DNA of 64,000 nt. Source: Bradyrhizobium sp. AZCC 1721. GTDB taxonomy: Bacteria > Pseudomonadota > Alphaproteobacteria > Rhizobiales > Xanthobacteraceae. A program made the translations under genes and the position numbers. The notes under the pieces were generated by a model, which saw only the letters and a list, made by a program, of their open reading frames with translations, was not told the DNA's origin and did not search any database. Below are positions 27,865 to 36,307 of the stretch, piece after piece. Every line of letters begins with the position of its first letter. The stretch's first letter is position 1. Location: assembly GCF_036924715.1 (NCBI RefSeq), contig NZ_JAZHSB010000001.1, positions 1 through 64,000 on the forward strand. The letters run 5' to 3'.

Positions 27865-28048
27865 CGTATTTCTGTTCTGGAGAGGTTTCTCCCTCATCCT
27901 GAGGAGCGCGTCTTCGCCTCGTCTCGAAGGATGAGAGCCGGACCTCTTGGTTCGAGACGGCGCAAGCGCCTCCTCACCATGAGGGGAGACACGTTCAAAT
28001 AGGCCTTCCAGGGCCCCTAAACAACGCCATTCTGGGCTTAAATGCCGT

Positions 28049-28678
28049 CTAGCGCTTGCAATCCTGCGCCAGCCGGTCGAGCGCCTGGGACAGCCCCTTG
28101 AGCGAGAAGACGTCCGTGGTCTCGGTCCCCTTGGCAGAGACGCCCTTGATGGTGACCTCGGCAGACTTGCGCATGGCCGCGACCATTTGCTCTTCCTCCG
28201 CGGCGTTCTTGATCCAGAGCCCATCGCCCTGGGTATACATCGCATAGGACGCGCCGCCGACCTCGAGCGAGGATTCCGAGCCCGGCTTCAGCGCGTAGCC
28301 GATCATGATCGAAACTTCGTTGACGACTTTTTCAGCCGGACGCGTCGAGACGAAAGCGTAGGCGGGATCGCGCGGGCGGTTCGGCGGGTTGGTCTTCGAC
28401 GACGACGGCTTCGCCAACGCGAAGCAAACCTTCTTGCCATTCGGCGCCGCGGTGTAGGCGCCCCAGGTCCCGTACTGACCGATCAAGGTAGGTTCCGCGC
28501 CGCCCGCGGCAGCAGCCGCTGCCGGTTCCGGCTTCTTTGCCGCTGGTGCAGGTGCAGGTGCCGCCTTGCCTGAGTCCTTGGCGCCCTTCGCAGCAGGGCT
28601 CGGTGTTTGCGCGAGGGCTGTCGTCCCGCACAACGCCGCAATCGCAACCAGAAATGCCAGTATTCGCAACACGGACAA
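28049..28678 (-). CDS. Invasion-associated locus B (IalB) family protein
   Basis: Exported protein of 209 residues: Sec signal peptide (about 1-23, ending ALA), an Ala/Pro/Lys-rich spacer (about 25-62), then the IalB-type beta domain with [26 protein letters not shown]-like core and a C-terminal Cys (LAQDCKR) that probably pairs with the Cys in KVCFAL. The family was named from Bartonella invasion but is widespread in non-pathogenic Rhizobiales, so a general envelope role is more likely. It is upstream of rlmN on the same strand, with a 184-base gap. Confidence 0.85.
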   Translation of the reverse strand: MSVLRILAFLVAIAALCGTTALAQTPSPAAKGAKDSGKAAPAPAPAAKKPEPAAAAAAGGAEPTLIGQYGTWGAYTAAPNGKKVCFALAKPSSSKTNPPNRPRDPAYAFVSTRPAEKVVNEVSIMIGYALKPGSESSLEVGGASYAMYTQGDGLWIKNAAEEEQMVAAMRKSAEVTIKGVSAKGTETTDVFSLKGLSQALDRLAQDCKR

Positions 28679-28843
28679 CTGGTTCCCTCATTATTGTGAC
28701 TGGAAGATGGCCCGCGGGCGCATCGCGCCGCCGGGGATGGATAGCCGGGAAATGCTTTTTTGGGAAGGCAGTTACGGTGTTACTCACCGCCGTGGCGACG
28801 CTTCGTCCCTGATACCTTCGAATTCAGAGCGCGGGTCTCGACT

Positions 28844-29683
28844 TCAATCCCTGGAACGGCGCTCGCGCTGCTTCTGCCACTGCGCATCGGTCCATTGCAG
28901 CAGATCCTCGGCGCCGGAACTGCGCAAATGCGCGCCGCCATCCTGCACCACCATCTCGCCATTGATGTAACCGGCCTGGTCGGAAATCAGAAAGCTCGCG
29001 AGATTCGCAAGTTCGCCATGCTCGCCGGCGCGGCCAAGCGGATTGCGTTGCGCCCAGCTTTCATCGCGACCTTCAGGACGGCGCTGACCCGACGCGCCGG
29101 GCGTCGGAAACGCGCCGGGCGCGATCGCAACCGTGCGCACACCCTTCGGTCCCCATTCCACCGCAAGGCTTTTGGTCATCGCCAGCACGGCGGATTTCGC
29201 CATCGCCGAGGGTACCGTGAAAGCGCGGCCGGTAATCGTCGAGGTCGACAGTATGCTCAGCACCACGCCCTCGTGCTTGCTGTCGATCCAGCGCCTGCCC
29301 GCGGCGAGGGTGCAGTACATCGTGCCGTGCAGCGTCGGCGCCAGGATCGCATCCGCCGCGCGGAACGAAAGATGTTCGGTCTGTGCGATGAAGGTCGCGG
29401 CAGCATTGTTGACCAGCACGTCGAGCGGCGCCTCCCGCCAGATCTGGTCCATCATTACATCGACGGCCGCGCCGTCGCGGATATCGCATCGGACTGCAGT
29501 AACCTTGCCGCCGAGTTCACCACGCATCTGCGCGGCAGTCGCCTCCAGCAATTCGAGCCGTCGGCCGCAGATGACGAGCTCTGCGCCAAGCTCGACGAAG
29601 CGGCGTCCCATCGCCGCTCCAAGCCCCGAGCCGCCACCGGTGACCAGTATCGGTTTTCCGGCCAACAGGTTGTTTTCAAACAT
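28844..29683 (-). CDS. SDR resembling 2,4-dienoyl-CoA reductase
   Basis: Short-chain dehydrogenase of 279 residues. The cofactor motif TGGGSGLG is near the N-terminus and NNAAATF marks the second motif. At the place of the usual YxxxK the protein reads SAMAKSAV, with Ser for Tyr and the Lys kept. That is also the state of 2,4-dienoyl-CoA reductases, as is the KSLAVEWGPKGVR segment after it, so a role in unsaturated fatty-acid oxidation is likely. The ATG at 29683 follows GAAGGG. It diverges from a quinone oxidoreductase gene. Confidence 0.82.
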   Translation of the reverse strand: MFENNLLAGKPILVTGGGSGLGAAMGRRFVELGAELVICGRRLELLEATAAQMRGELGGKVTAVRCDIRDGAAVDVMMDQIWREAPLDVLVNNAAATFIAQTEHLSFRAADAILAPTLHGTMYCTLAAGRRWIDSKHEGVVLSILSTSTITGRAFTVPSAMAKSAVLAMTKSLAVEWGPKGVRTVAIAPGAFPTPGASGQRRPEGRDESWAQRNPLGRAGEHGELANLASFLISDQAGYINGEMVVQDGGAHLRSSGAEDLLQWTDAQWQKQRERRSRD

Positions 29684-29795
29684 CGTTTGAATCCCTTCAC
29701 CCGCGCGAGTCATGCGTCCGAATCGGATTGTAGCCTGGCTTCAAATCCGGCATGAAGCAGTCAGCTCATCGTTGGTCCGAAAATCAGGTGTGTCC

Positions 29796-30770
29796 ATGAA
29801 AGCCATTCTCTGCTCGCAATATTGCCAACCGGACGATCTCGTGCTGGCCGACGTGCCCGATCCGGTGGCCGAACCGGGACAGGCCGTGATCGCGATCAAG
29901 GCCGCGGCGCTGAATTTCTTCGACATCCTGATGATCCAGGGCAAGTACCAGATCAAGCCGCCGTTCCCGTTTTCGCCGGCCGCCGAAGTTGCCGGCGTGA
30001 TCGAAAGCGTCGGCGCCGGCGTGACCGACCTGAAGGTCGGTGACCGCGTGGTGGCGTCCTGCGGCCACAACGGCGCGCGCGAAAAGATCGCGCTGCCGGC
30101 AAGCTCGATCGTGAAGATCCCCGACAATCTGGATTTTGACCGCGCCGCCGGGATCATCATCATCTACGGCACGGCACTGCACGCCCTGGAAGATCGTGCC
30201 AGCCCGAAGCCCGGCGAGACGCTTGCCGTGCTGGGCGCTGCCGGCGGCACCGGCCTTGCGGCCTGCGAGCTCGGCAAGCTGATGGGCCTGAAGGTGATCG
30301 CCTGCGCGTCGTCGGACGAGAAGCTGGAATTTGCCAAGGCGCACGGCGCCGAGCTGACGCTGAACTACAGCAAGGAAGATTTGAAAGAGGGCTTGCGTCG
30401 GCTCACCGGGGGCAAGGGCGTCGACATCATCTTCGATCCGGTCGGCGGCCCTTACGCCGAAGCCGCCCTGCGCTCGATCGCCTGGGAAGGCCGCTTCCTG
30501 GTGATCGGCTTCGCGGCGGGCGACATTCCGAAGATGCCGCTCAACCTCGCGCTGCTCAAGGGCTGCGATATCCGCGGCGTGTTCTGGGGCGCGTGGACCA
30601 GGGTCAATCCCGAGAAGAACCGCGCCAACCTGGAAAAGCTCGTGAAGTGGACGGCGGAAGGCAAGATTTCCTCGCATGTCGACCGCACCTTTCCGCTGGC
30701 ACAAACCGCCGAAGCGCTGAAGGTGCTTGCCGGCCGCAAAGCTATGGGCAAGGTGATCCTGCATCCCTGA
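29796..30770 (+). CDS. NADPH:quinone oxidoreductase-like zinc-free MDR
   Basis: Medium-chain dehydrogenase/reductase of 324 residues without the zinc-site cysteines, as in the QOR subgroup. It has an N-terminal GroES-like domain (LNFFDILMIQGKYQIKPPFP, AAEVAGVIESVG) and a Rossmann domain with VLGAAGGTGLAACELGK that binds NADPH. FDPVGGPYAEAALR and IPKMPLNLALLKGCDIRGV are family stretches. ATG 29796 is preferred to longer forms as the domain begins at once (MKAILCSQY). It lies divergent to the dienoyl-CoA-reductase-like SDR. Substrate: quinones or enoyl compounds. Confidence 0.87.
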   Translation: MKAILCSQYCQPDDLVLADVPDPVAEPGQAVIAIKAAALNFFDILMIQGKYQIKPPFPFSPAAEVAGVIESVGAGVTDLKVGDRVVASCGHNGAREKIALPASSIVKIPDNLDFDRAAGIIIIYGTALHALEDRASPKPGETLAVLGAAGGTGLAACELGKLMGLKVIACASSDEKLEFAKAHGAELTLNYSKEDLKEGLRRLTGGKGVDIIFDPVGGPYAEAALRSIAWEGRFLVIGFAAGDIPKMPLNLALLKGCDIRGVFWGAWTRVNPEKNRANLEKLVKWTAEGKISSHVDRTFPLAQTAEALKVLAGRKAMGKVILHP

Positions 30771-31126
30771 GGTGCGGGATCATCTGTCGAACTTAGTCGC
30801 CCACTCGGAAGAAGAGAGGAAGAAGAGGGAGAGCGGTCCGTGCGATGCAAGGACTAGCGACGCACATTTTTTCGCGTCTGCGGCATGAATTTCATCTCAC
30901 CGATATAGTTTCTCGGTAACAATGCGTGTTTTCAAACGGCAGGATGTCGCTTGTTTGCCTCAATCATACCAAAATATCTCCTCATTCACACCCGCCGCCG
31001 CCGTTTTTTGAGCCCAATCCGTGTGCGATTTTAACCATCAGTCAAGGGGCTCCTGTACGTCAACAAAAGCAAGAAGTAGGTGCAGGGGAACGCCCGTCGT
31101 TGCGTTCAGTAGTGGGGAGCATCATC
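30771..31126. other. Intergenic region before the YEQ-repeat gene
   Basis: 356 bases, more AT-rich than its surroundings, with a purine-rich run (30803-30835) and several T-runs. A weak stem (30840-30844 with 30861-30865) followed by six T residues could end the oxidoreductase transcript. I see no gene. Confidence 0.45.
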
Positions 31127-32224
31127 ATGGCGGAGAACGCCAAGCCGATCCAGGCGAGAGATCCGTTCGACAGATTCGACGAAGCCATCAGCGATCCTCG
31201 GTTGTACGAGGCCGATCAGCCTCGGTACGAGCAGCTTCGATACGAGCAACCCCGATACGAACAGCCTCAGTACGAACAGCCCCGATATGAGCAGCCTCAA
31301 TACGAGCAGCCGCAGTACGCTCAGTCTTTTGCGCCATCGTTTGAGCGGACAGATGTGTTGCCGGAGGAGCTCCCGCCACACGAGCCGGTGCCGCTTTTCC
31401 TCTCCAACTACGAGGAAGAGTCACATCAGCAGCTTTCCGAATATACGTTCGGCAGCGGAAGGTTCGGCAGCGGCGGCCTGAAGAAGGCGCGCGCCGGGCG
31501 CATCGTAACCGGCGTCGTGATCGTGTCGGCGATAGCGGCCGTTCTCGCGCTGTTTTCGATCGATTCGACCCGGGCCGTCATCTTCAACGCCTCGCTCGGC
31601 GGTGGTGGCGGCAGCGCGCCGCCAGCCGCCCAACTCGCCGCAGCGGTGCCGGAGCCCGCACCGCCGCAGCGCGTTGCGGCGCCGCCACTGGCCGCCGAGC
31701 CATCCGGTGCGGAGATGGCAGCCGCTCGCCGCTCGCCGCCCACCGCGCTGGCATCCGCATCGCCCACGCGCGACGAAATTGCCGCCGCCTATCAGAGCGC
31801 ACTCAAGGGCAAGGTCGCGGTGCCGGAGCCGGTGGCGCGCGAAGCAGCCAACGACGTCGTCGCTGCGATCAATCCGGCGGCCCCGGTTGCTGCGGCCGCA
31901 CCGGCGGCACATGAGCCCGCGCGCGAGGCGGCTCCGGCACGTCGCATCGATCCGGACGAACTTGCGGCGTTGCTAAAGCGAGCGAAGGGCCTGCTCGCGA
32001 TCGGCGACATTACTTCCGCCCGTCTGTTGCTTGAGCGCGCGGCGGACGCGCAGGAGGCGGAGGCGGCATTGATGCTGGCCGGAACGTATGATCCGCAAGT
32101 GCTGGGCAGCCAGGATTTGCGGAGCGTCACGCCCGATCCGGCAGCGGCGCGGCTCTGGTACCAGAAGGCCGCCCAGCTCGGGTCGCCTGATGCGAAGCGG
32201 CGGCTCGGCCAGTTGCAGAACTAG
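31127..32224 (+). CDS. Membrane protein with N-terminal YEQ repeats
   Basis: A 365-residue protein of no recognised overall family. The N-terminal cytoplasmic part carries seven five-residue units (YEQPR/YEQPQ type, residues 34-66). One transmembrane segment follows (about 128-148, IVTGVVIVSAIAAVLALFSI), then an Ala/Pro-rich linker (about 160-310) and a C-terminal TPR/Sel1-like piece (LLAIGDITSARLLLERAAD, and DPAAARLWYQKAAQLGSPDA). The ATG at 31127 sits after GGGGAG; an in-frame start at 30926 would add a sequence with no support. The TAG stop is the first triplet of a family B repeat. The Sel1-like end suggests protein contacts in the periplasm. Confidence 0.75.
   Translation: MAENAKPIQARDPFDRFDEAISDPRLYEADQPRYEQLRYEQPRYEQPQYEQPRYEQPQYEQPQYAQSFAPSFERTDVLPEELPPHEPVPLFLSNYEEESHQQLSEYTFGSGRFGSGGLKKARAGRIVTGVVIVSAIAAVLALFSIDSTRAVIFNASLGGGGGSAPPAAQLAAAVPEPAPPQRVAAPPLAAEPSGAEMAAARRSPPTALASASPTRDEIAAAYQSALKGKVAVPEPVAREAANDVVAAINPAAPVAAAAPAAHEPAREAAPARRIDPDELAALLKRAKGLLAIGDITSARLLLERAADAQEAEAALMLAGTYDPQVLGSQDLRSVTPDPAAARLWYQKAAQLGSPDAKRRLGQLQN
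31226..31324 (+). repeat. 15-base tandem repeat coding for YEQPR/YEQPQ
   Basis: Seven consecutive 15-base units inside the preceding CDS. Units differ mainly at synonymous positions or in the Arg/Gln codon, so the repetition is kept at protein level. Confidence 0.85.
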
Positions 32225-32272
32225 AGCATGATCCGGAAAAGTGGGAACCGGTTTTCCGAAAGAATCATGCTC
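32222..32272. repeat. Dispersed inverted repeat, family B copy 1, on a stop codon
   Basis: It reads TAGAGCATGATCCGGAAAAG then GTTTTCCGAAAGAATCATGC. The ends GAGCATGAT/ATCATGCTC are inverted and the inner CGGAAAA/TTTTCCG pair too. The first three bases are the stop codon of the YEQ-repeat gene. Confidence 0.8.
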
Positions 32273-32284
32273 AAATCAAAGACA

Positions 32285-32324
32285 TAGAGCGAGATGACGA
32301 TTCGAAAAAAGTCATGTCGCTCTA
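32285..32324. repeat. Inverted repeat downstream of family B copy
   Basis: Arms TAGAGCGAGATGAC (32285-32298) and GTCATGTCGCTCTA (32311-32324) pair with one mismatch around a 12-base A-rich loop. With the preceding family B element it makes a two-hairpin region between the YEQ-repeat gene and the TAXI gene. Confidence 0.7.
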
Positions 32325-32327
32325 CGC

Positions 32328-32352
32328 AATTACTCAAGAAAATTACTCAAGA
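32328..32352 (+). repeat. 13-base tandem duplication upstream of TAXI gene
   Basis: AATTACTCAAGA occurs twice with a one-base spacer, ending 17 bases before the TAXI gene ATG. It occupies the leader just upstream of the ribosome site. Confidence 0.6.
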
Positions 32353-32369
32353 CCAGCGCAGAGGAACCC

Positions 32370-33533
32370 ATGCGGCACTTAATGGGAATGGCATTGCTTG
32401 CCATCACGGTGGCATGCAGCAATACGGCGGCCAAGGCCGCTGAGACGGAATACGATCCGGCCAAAGTCAGCGAAAGCCTGAAGGCCATTTTCCAGTTCGG
32501 TTCGGTCGCCACCAAGCAGGCGCTGAACGCCAACACAGTTACGCTGATCTCAGGAACAATCGGCGGCACCTATGTGCAGTTCGGTGCCGACCTCGCTTCC
32601 GTGCTCGACGACGGAAACAAGTTGCGCGTACTTCCGATCGTCGGGCGCGGCTCCGTGCAGAGTGTGGCCGACATCCTGTTCCTGCAGGGCGTCGACCTCG
32701 GCATCGTGCGCGCCGACACGCTCGACTATCTCGAGAAGAAGGGCTTTGCGAAGGACATCAAGAAGCAATTTACCTATGTGACGAAGCTCTACAACGAGGA
32801 GATGTACGTCCTCGCGTCGAAGTCGGTGACCAACATCAGCCAGCTCAACGGCAAGAAGGTCAGCGTCGACCTTCCCAATGGCGGCACCTTCGTAACCGCC
32901 GCGATCGTGTTCGAACGGCTCGGCATCAAACCGAATTTCCTCTATCTCGAGCAGCGCATCGCGATGGAGAGAATGCGGGCTGGCGAGATCGACGCCGTGA
33001 TTGCCGTCGGCGGCAAACCGTACAAGTCCGTCGCGGCATTCAAGGACGACCGCTTCCATCTGGTTCCGGTCGACTATTCGCGGCCACTGCAGGGCGACTA
33101 CTTGCCGGCCACCCTGACCTCGAAGGACTATCCCAACCTGATCGCCGAAGGCGCGAAGGTCGATACCATTGCGGTGCCTGCGGTGCTCGCAGCCTACAAC
33201 TGGGCACCCAACACCGAGCGCTACCGCAAGCTGGCCCAGTTCGTGGACGCGTTCTTCACGAAGTTCCCGACATTCCAGAACCCGCCGTTCCACCCGAAGT
33301 GGAAGGAGGTCTCGCTGTCGGCGCCGCTCCCTGATTGGCAGCGTCTGCCGGTTGCCGAGCAATGGCTCAAGACTCACAATGTCGAGGCCGTGTCACGCGC
33401 CAGGTTCGATGAGTTCCTGAAGCAGAGCCCGACGACGGCGGCCAGCGTCAAGACCGACGCGGACAAGGAAGCGCTCTTCAAGCAGTTCCAGGCGTGGGAA
33501 GCGGAGCGAGGCGCCAGGGCGCAGACCCGCTAG
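32370..33533 (+). CDS. TAXI-family TRAP solute-binding protein
   Basis: Exported periplasmic binding protein of 387 residues in the TAXI (TRAP-associated extracytoplasmic immunogenic) / NMT1-like family. A signal peptide (about 1-22; MRHLMGMALLAITVACSNTA) could be a lipoprotein signal because of the Cys in VACS, though that lipobox is weak. The domain shows VTLISGTIGGTYVQFGADLA and the KKVSVDLPNGGTFVTA and MRAGEIDAVIAVGGKPYKS stretches typical for ligand binding. TAXI ligands are often glutamate or other dicarboxylates. No fused 4TM-12TM permease is next to it, so its membrane partner is unknown. Confidence 0.85.
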   Translation: MRHLMGMALLAITVACSNTAAKAAETEYDPAKVSESLKAIFQFGSVATKQALNANTVTLISGTIGGTYVQFGADLASVLDDGNKLRVLPIVGRGSVQSVADILFLQGVDLGIVRADTLDYLEKKGFAKDIKKQFTYVTKLYNEEMYVLASKSVTNISQLNGKKVSVDLPNGGTFVTAAIVFERLGIKPNFLYLEQRIAMERMRAGEIDAVIAVGGKPYKSVAAFKDDRFHLVPVDYSRPLQGDYLPATLTSKDYPNLIAEGAKVDTIAVPAVLAAYNWAPNTERYRKLAQFVDAFFTKFPTFQNPPFHPKWKEVSLSAPLPDWQRLPVAEQWLKTHNVEAVSRARFDEFLKQSPTTAASVKTDADKEALFKQFQAWEAERGARAQTR

Positions 33534-33632
33534 AGCGTTTTCCAGCGGAGTGGACACCGGTTCGCGTTAAGAAAACGCGTCAAAACAAAAACCTAGAGCC
33601 CGGTTCTGATACAATCAGAACCGGGCTCTAGG
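33534..33632. repeat. Dispersed repeat, family D copy 2, with hairpin
   Basis: It starts AGAGCGTTTTCCAGCGGAGT directly after the TAG stop of the TAXI gene (the family reads TAGAGCG with the stop included) and ends in a perfect 19-base inverted repeat (33592-33610 and 33614-33632) with an ACA loop. The left half is nearly identical to the copy at 24909. Confidence 0.85.
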
Positions 33633-33700
33633 CGTCTTCCGGCGGAAGCCGGCGTCGGATTTGGTCCGGGACGGCTGCCGGTTCATCAAGGCCAGAAAAT

Positions 33701-33737
33701 CAAAAGCCCGTTCCGATTCAAGCGGAGCGGGCTTTTG
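33701..33737. terminator. Bidirectional intrinsic terminator
   Basis: Stem CAAAAGCCCGTTCCG / CGGAGCGGGCTTTTG (33701-33715 and 33723-33737) with one G-T pair and a seven-base loop. The A/T outer ends form short U-runs on both strands. It lies between the convergent TAXI and DUF1232 genes. Confidence 0.8.
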
Positions 33738-33744
33738 GCATCCG

Positions 33745-34131
33745 CTATTCCGTCGCTTCATCAGCGTCGATCCCGCGCTTCAGCGCAGCGCGGGCGGCAT
33801 CGCGATGCTCCTGCGTGATGTGACTTGCGACCAAGCGGATGGCGGTGGCAAGCACAGCCGCATCGTCGGTGAATCCGAGCAGCGGCATCACGTCCGGCAT
33901 GAAATCGAGCGGCAGGATGAAATAGGCGACGGCGCCGATCAGCGCAGCCTGTACGTGACGCGGCGTCTCTTTGTCGAATGCACAATAGTACGCCGCGAGC
34001 AGATCCTCGGCGAACGGAAGCTGCGCCATCACCCGCTTGAACTTGATCCAGAAGCGCCGGCGCACGCTCTCGCGGTCCTGCGCCAGCCGATCGGCCGGCT
34101 CAAAACCCGCGGAGTGATCGGACGATGCCAT
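33745..34131 (-). CDS. DUF1232 (YkvA-like) protein
   Basis: A 128-residue protein of the DUF1232/YkvA family, recognised by the core AYFILPLDFMPDVMPLLGFTDDAAVLATAI, quoted here as AYFILPLDFMPDVMP and GFTDDAAVLATAI. The family is a short hydrophobic hairpin module of unknown biochemical role, often next to membranes. The start at 34131 (MASSDHSAG) avoids an upstream extension that overlaps repetitive sequence. It ends eight bases from a terminator shared with the TAXI gene. Confidence 0.8.
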   Translation of the reverse strand: MASSDHSAGFEPADRLAQDRESVRRRFWIKFKRVMAQLPFAEDLLAAYYCAFDKETPRHVQAALIGAVAYFILPLDFMPDVMPLLGFTDDAAVLATAIRLVASHITQEHRDAARAALKRGIDADEATE

Positions 34132-34236
34132 CGCGGCGCTCCCCTTGCATCCGGCGCGGCAGATCGCCGCGGCCAACATGTACAAATGAAGAATTGGGGA
34201 TGTCCGCCCCACCTCGCAAGATCGCGAGAGGTGACC

Positions 34237-34542
34237 TCAGGCGACGCCCAATTGCCCGGCGATGGCGTTCATGGCCTTGGCCAGATCGATATCGCGCCTG
34301 GTGACGCCGCCGGCGTCATGGGTCGCCAGCACCACTTCCACCGTCTTGTAGACGTTCTTCCATTCCGGGTGGTGGTCGGTCTTTTCGGCCACGAGGGCGG
34401 CGCGGGACATGAAACCGAACGCCTCGTTGAAGTCCCTGAAAGTGAAGGTGCGGGTAATCGCCTCGCGGCCGGCCGTTTCCGACCAGCCGGTCAGTTCCGC
34501 CAGCGCCGATTTTCGCGCTTCTGCCGACAGCCGTTCCGCCAT
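34237..34542 (-). CDS. phhB: 4a-hydroxytetrahydrobiopterin dehydratase
   Basis: Pterin-4a-carbinolamine dehydratase of 101 residues. It recycles the pterin cofactor of phenylalanine hydroxylase or acts in pterin/Moco metabolism. The active-site signature [15 protein letters not shown] and the later [16 protein letters not shown] are complete, so the enzyme should be active. The N-terminal [19 protein letters not shown] is typical. The upstream region carries a 13-base tandem repeat. The gene symbol follows the family; phenylalanine hydroxylase is not in this window. Confidence 0.9.
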   Translation of the reverse strand: MAERLSAEARKSALAELTGWSETAGREAITRTFTFRDFNEAFGFMSRAALVAEKTDHHPEWKNVYKTVEVVLATHDAGGVTRRDIDLAKAMNAIAGQLGVA

Positions 34543-34572
34543 GATCGCCTCCGCGCTTGAATCAGCCTGTTA

Positions 34573-34611
34573 CCTAACACCCAGGCCTAACACCCAAGCC
34601 TAACACCCAAG
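34573..34611. repeat. Three 13-base tandem repeats upstream of phhB
   Basis: CCTAACACCCAGG, CCTAACACCCAAG and CCTAACACCCAAG follow each other, 31 bases before the phhB start codon on the minus strand. The position suggests the leader or promoter of that gene. Confidence 0.8.
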
Positions 34612-34787
34612 GCCGCTTCGGGGATCCCCCATGCCCAAAATAGGCATGCAGGGCGCGTCCAATGGCGGTCCCGGACGCCGGTAACCATAACAGAGATGTA
34701 ACAAAGGTTCCGCGGGAAAATTTGCTAGAATGTTAAGCGAAGCGTGCCGGCTGCGTGAAAATTCCACCCTCAAACCTACGGGGATTG

Positions 34788-36218
34788 ATGACCGACGGCC
34801 CCCATTCTGCGGAAACGCCGGCCGCCCCCTCGCCCCGCTCTGCGAAACGACGGCTGACATTCGTGACGCTGGCCGGCGTACTGGCCGTCGTCGGGGCGCT
34901 GGCGGCCGGCTATTACTTTGCGATGCGGCCGGTGACGCTGCGGATCGCGGTTGGCCCCGCCAACAGCGACGATCTCAAGGTGGTTCAGAACCTGGCGCAG
35001 GCCTTCAATAATCCTCGAAACAGCCAGGTCCGGCTGCGTCCGGTGCAAACCGACGGCGCGCTCGCGAGCGCCAATCTGCTCGGCGAAGGCAAAGCTGATC
35101 TCGCCATCATCCGCGGCGACCTCGATGTGCCGAAGAACGCGCAGGCCGTGGCAACGCTGCGCAAGAACGTCGCGGTGTTATGGGTGCCGTCGGCCGGCAA
35201 GGCCAAGGCTGCGAGGGGCAGGAAGGCCGCGCCCGAAATCAAGAACATTACGCAACTCGCCGGCCGTCGCATCGGCGTGGTCGGCCGCACCCAGGCCAAT
35301 GTCAATTTGCTCAAGGTGATCCTGCGGCAATACGGCGTCGATCCCGGCAAGGTCGAGATCGTTCAGTTTCCGGCCAACGAGGCCGCGGAAGCCATTCGCA
35401 GCCAGAAAGCGGATGCCTATCTCGCGGCCGGCCCGGTCAACAGCAAAATCACTTCGGACGCGATCGCGGCTTCGACGCGCGACGGCGGCACGCCGAAATT
35501 CCTGGCGATCGATTCGGCGGAGGCGATTGCGCAGAACCACCCCGCCTACGAGGCTTCCGAAATTCCCGCTGGGACCTTTGGCGGCGCGCCGGACAAGCCC
35601 GAGGCAGAGGTCAAGACCATCAGTTTCGCGCATCACATCGTGGCGCGCAGAGGCATTTCGGAAGCGACCATCGCCGCCTTTACCCGCCAACTATTCGCCA
35701 TCCGGCAAAACCTGAAGAACGAATTTCCGCTCGCCGCAAAGATCGAGACGCCCGACACCGACAAGGACGCCACGATTCCCGTGCATCCCGGCGCCGCCGC
35801 CTTTGTCGACGGCGAGGAAAAAACCTTTCTCGACCGTTACAGCGATTACATCTGGTGGACGTTGATGGCGATGTCGGCGATGGGCTCCGCCGGCGCGTGG
35901 TTTGCGGGCTACCTCAAGAAGGACGAGCGCAACGTCAACGTCTCGCAGCGCGACCGGCTTCTCGACATGCTCAGCGCCGCTCGCCAGTGCGATTCGATGG
36001 ACGAGCTCGACCAGATGCAGGCGGAAGCGGACGACATCTTGCGCCACACGCTGCTGTGCTACGAACACGGCACGATCGAGGAAGGCACGTTGACCGCTTT
36101 CAACATCTCGATCGAGCAATTCCACAACGCGGTCGCCGACCGCAAGGCGCTGTTGCTGAGCATGCCGCAAAACCTGCAACGCGCCAGCGCGCAGTTCCGC
36201 GCGGCCGGCAATGCCTGA
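34788..36218 (+). CDS. Membrane-anchored TAXI-type binding protein
   Basis: A 476-residue protein with a TAXI/NMT1-like solute-binding domain held between two transmembrane segments. The first is near residues 23-45 (TFVTLAGVLAVVGALAAGYYF) and the second near 354-378 (YIWWTLMAMSAMGSAGAWFAGYL). A cytoplasmic tail of about 95 charged residues follows, with a coiled-coil look (SMDELDQMQAEADDILRHTL). The binding domain shows LRIAVGPANSDDLKVVQNLA and ADLAIIRGDLDV. The ATG at 34788 follows CGGGG; a GTG at 34755 would add eleven residues. No permease lies beside it, and the cytoplasmic tail suggests a signalling rather than purely transport role. Confidence 0.78.
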   Translation: MTDGPHSAETPAAPSPRSAKRRLTFVTLAGVLAVVGALAAGYYFAMRPVTLRIAVGPANSDDLKVVQNLAQAFNNPRNSQVRLRPVQTDGALASANLLGEGKADLAIIRGDLDVPKNAQAVATLRKNVAVLWVPSAGKAKAARGRKAAPEIKNITQLAGRRIGVVGRTQANVNLLKVILRQYGVDPGKVEIVQFPANEAAEAIRSQKADAYLAAGPVNSKITSDAIAASTRDGGTPKFLAIDSAEAIAQNHPAYEASEIPAGTFGGAPDKPEAEVKTISFAHHIVARRGISEATIAAFTRQLFAIRQNLKNEFPLAAKIETPDTDKDATIPVHPGAAAFVDGEEKTFLDRYSDYIWWTLMAMSAMGSAGAWFAGYLKKDERNVNVSQRDRLLDMLSAARQCDSMDELDQMQAEADDILRHTLLCYEHGTIEEGTLTAFNISIEQFHNAVADRKALLLSMPQNLQRASAQFRAAGNA

Positions 36219-36239
36219 TCTGCCAACCCGGTAATCGGG

Positions 36240-36257
36240 CTGTCATCAATTCTTTCT
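36240..36257 (+). promoter_or_regulatory. Possible Pho box upstream of the phoD-like gene
   Basis: CTGTCAT at 36240 matches a perfect PhoB half-site, and a weaker TCTTTCT follows at the 11-base period. It lies about 60 bases before the start of a phosphatase gene, the right place for PhoB activation. Only one half matches well. Confidence 0.35.
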
Positions 36258-36307
36258 AGGTCTGACGGTGCTACGCTGCACCCGCGCCAGATCCGAAAGA
36301 GGCCCGC

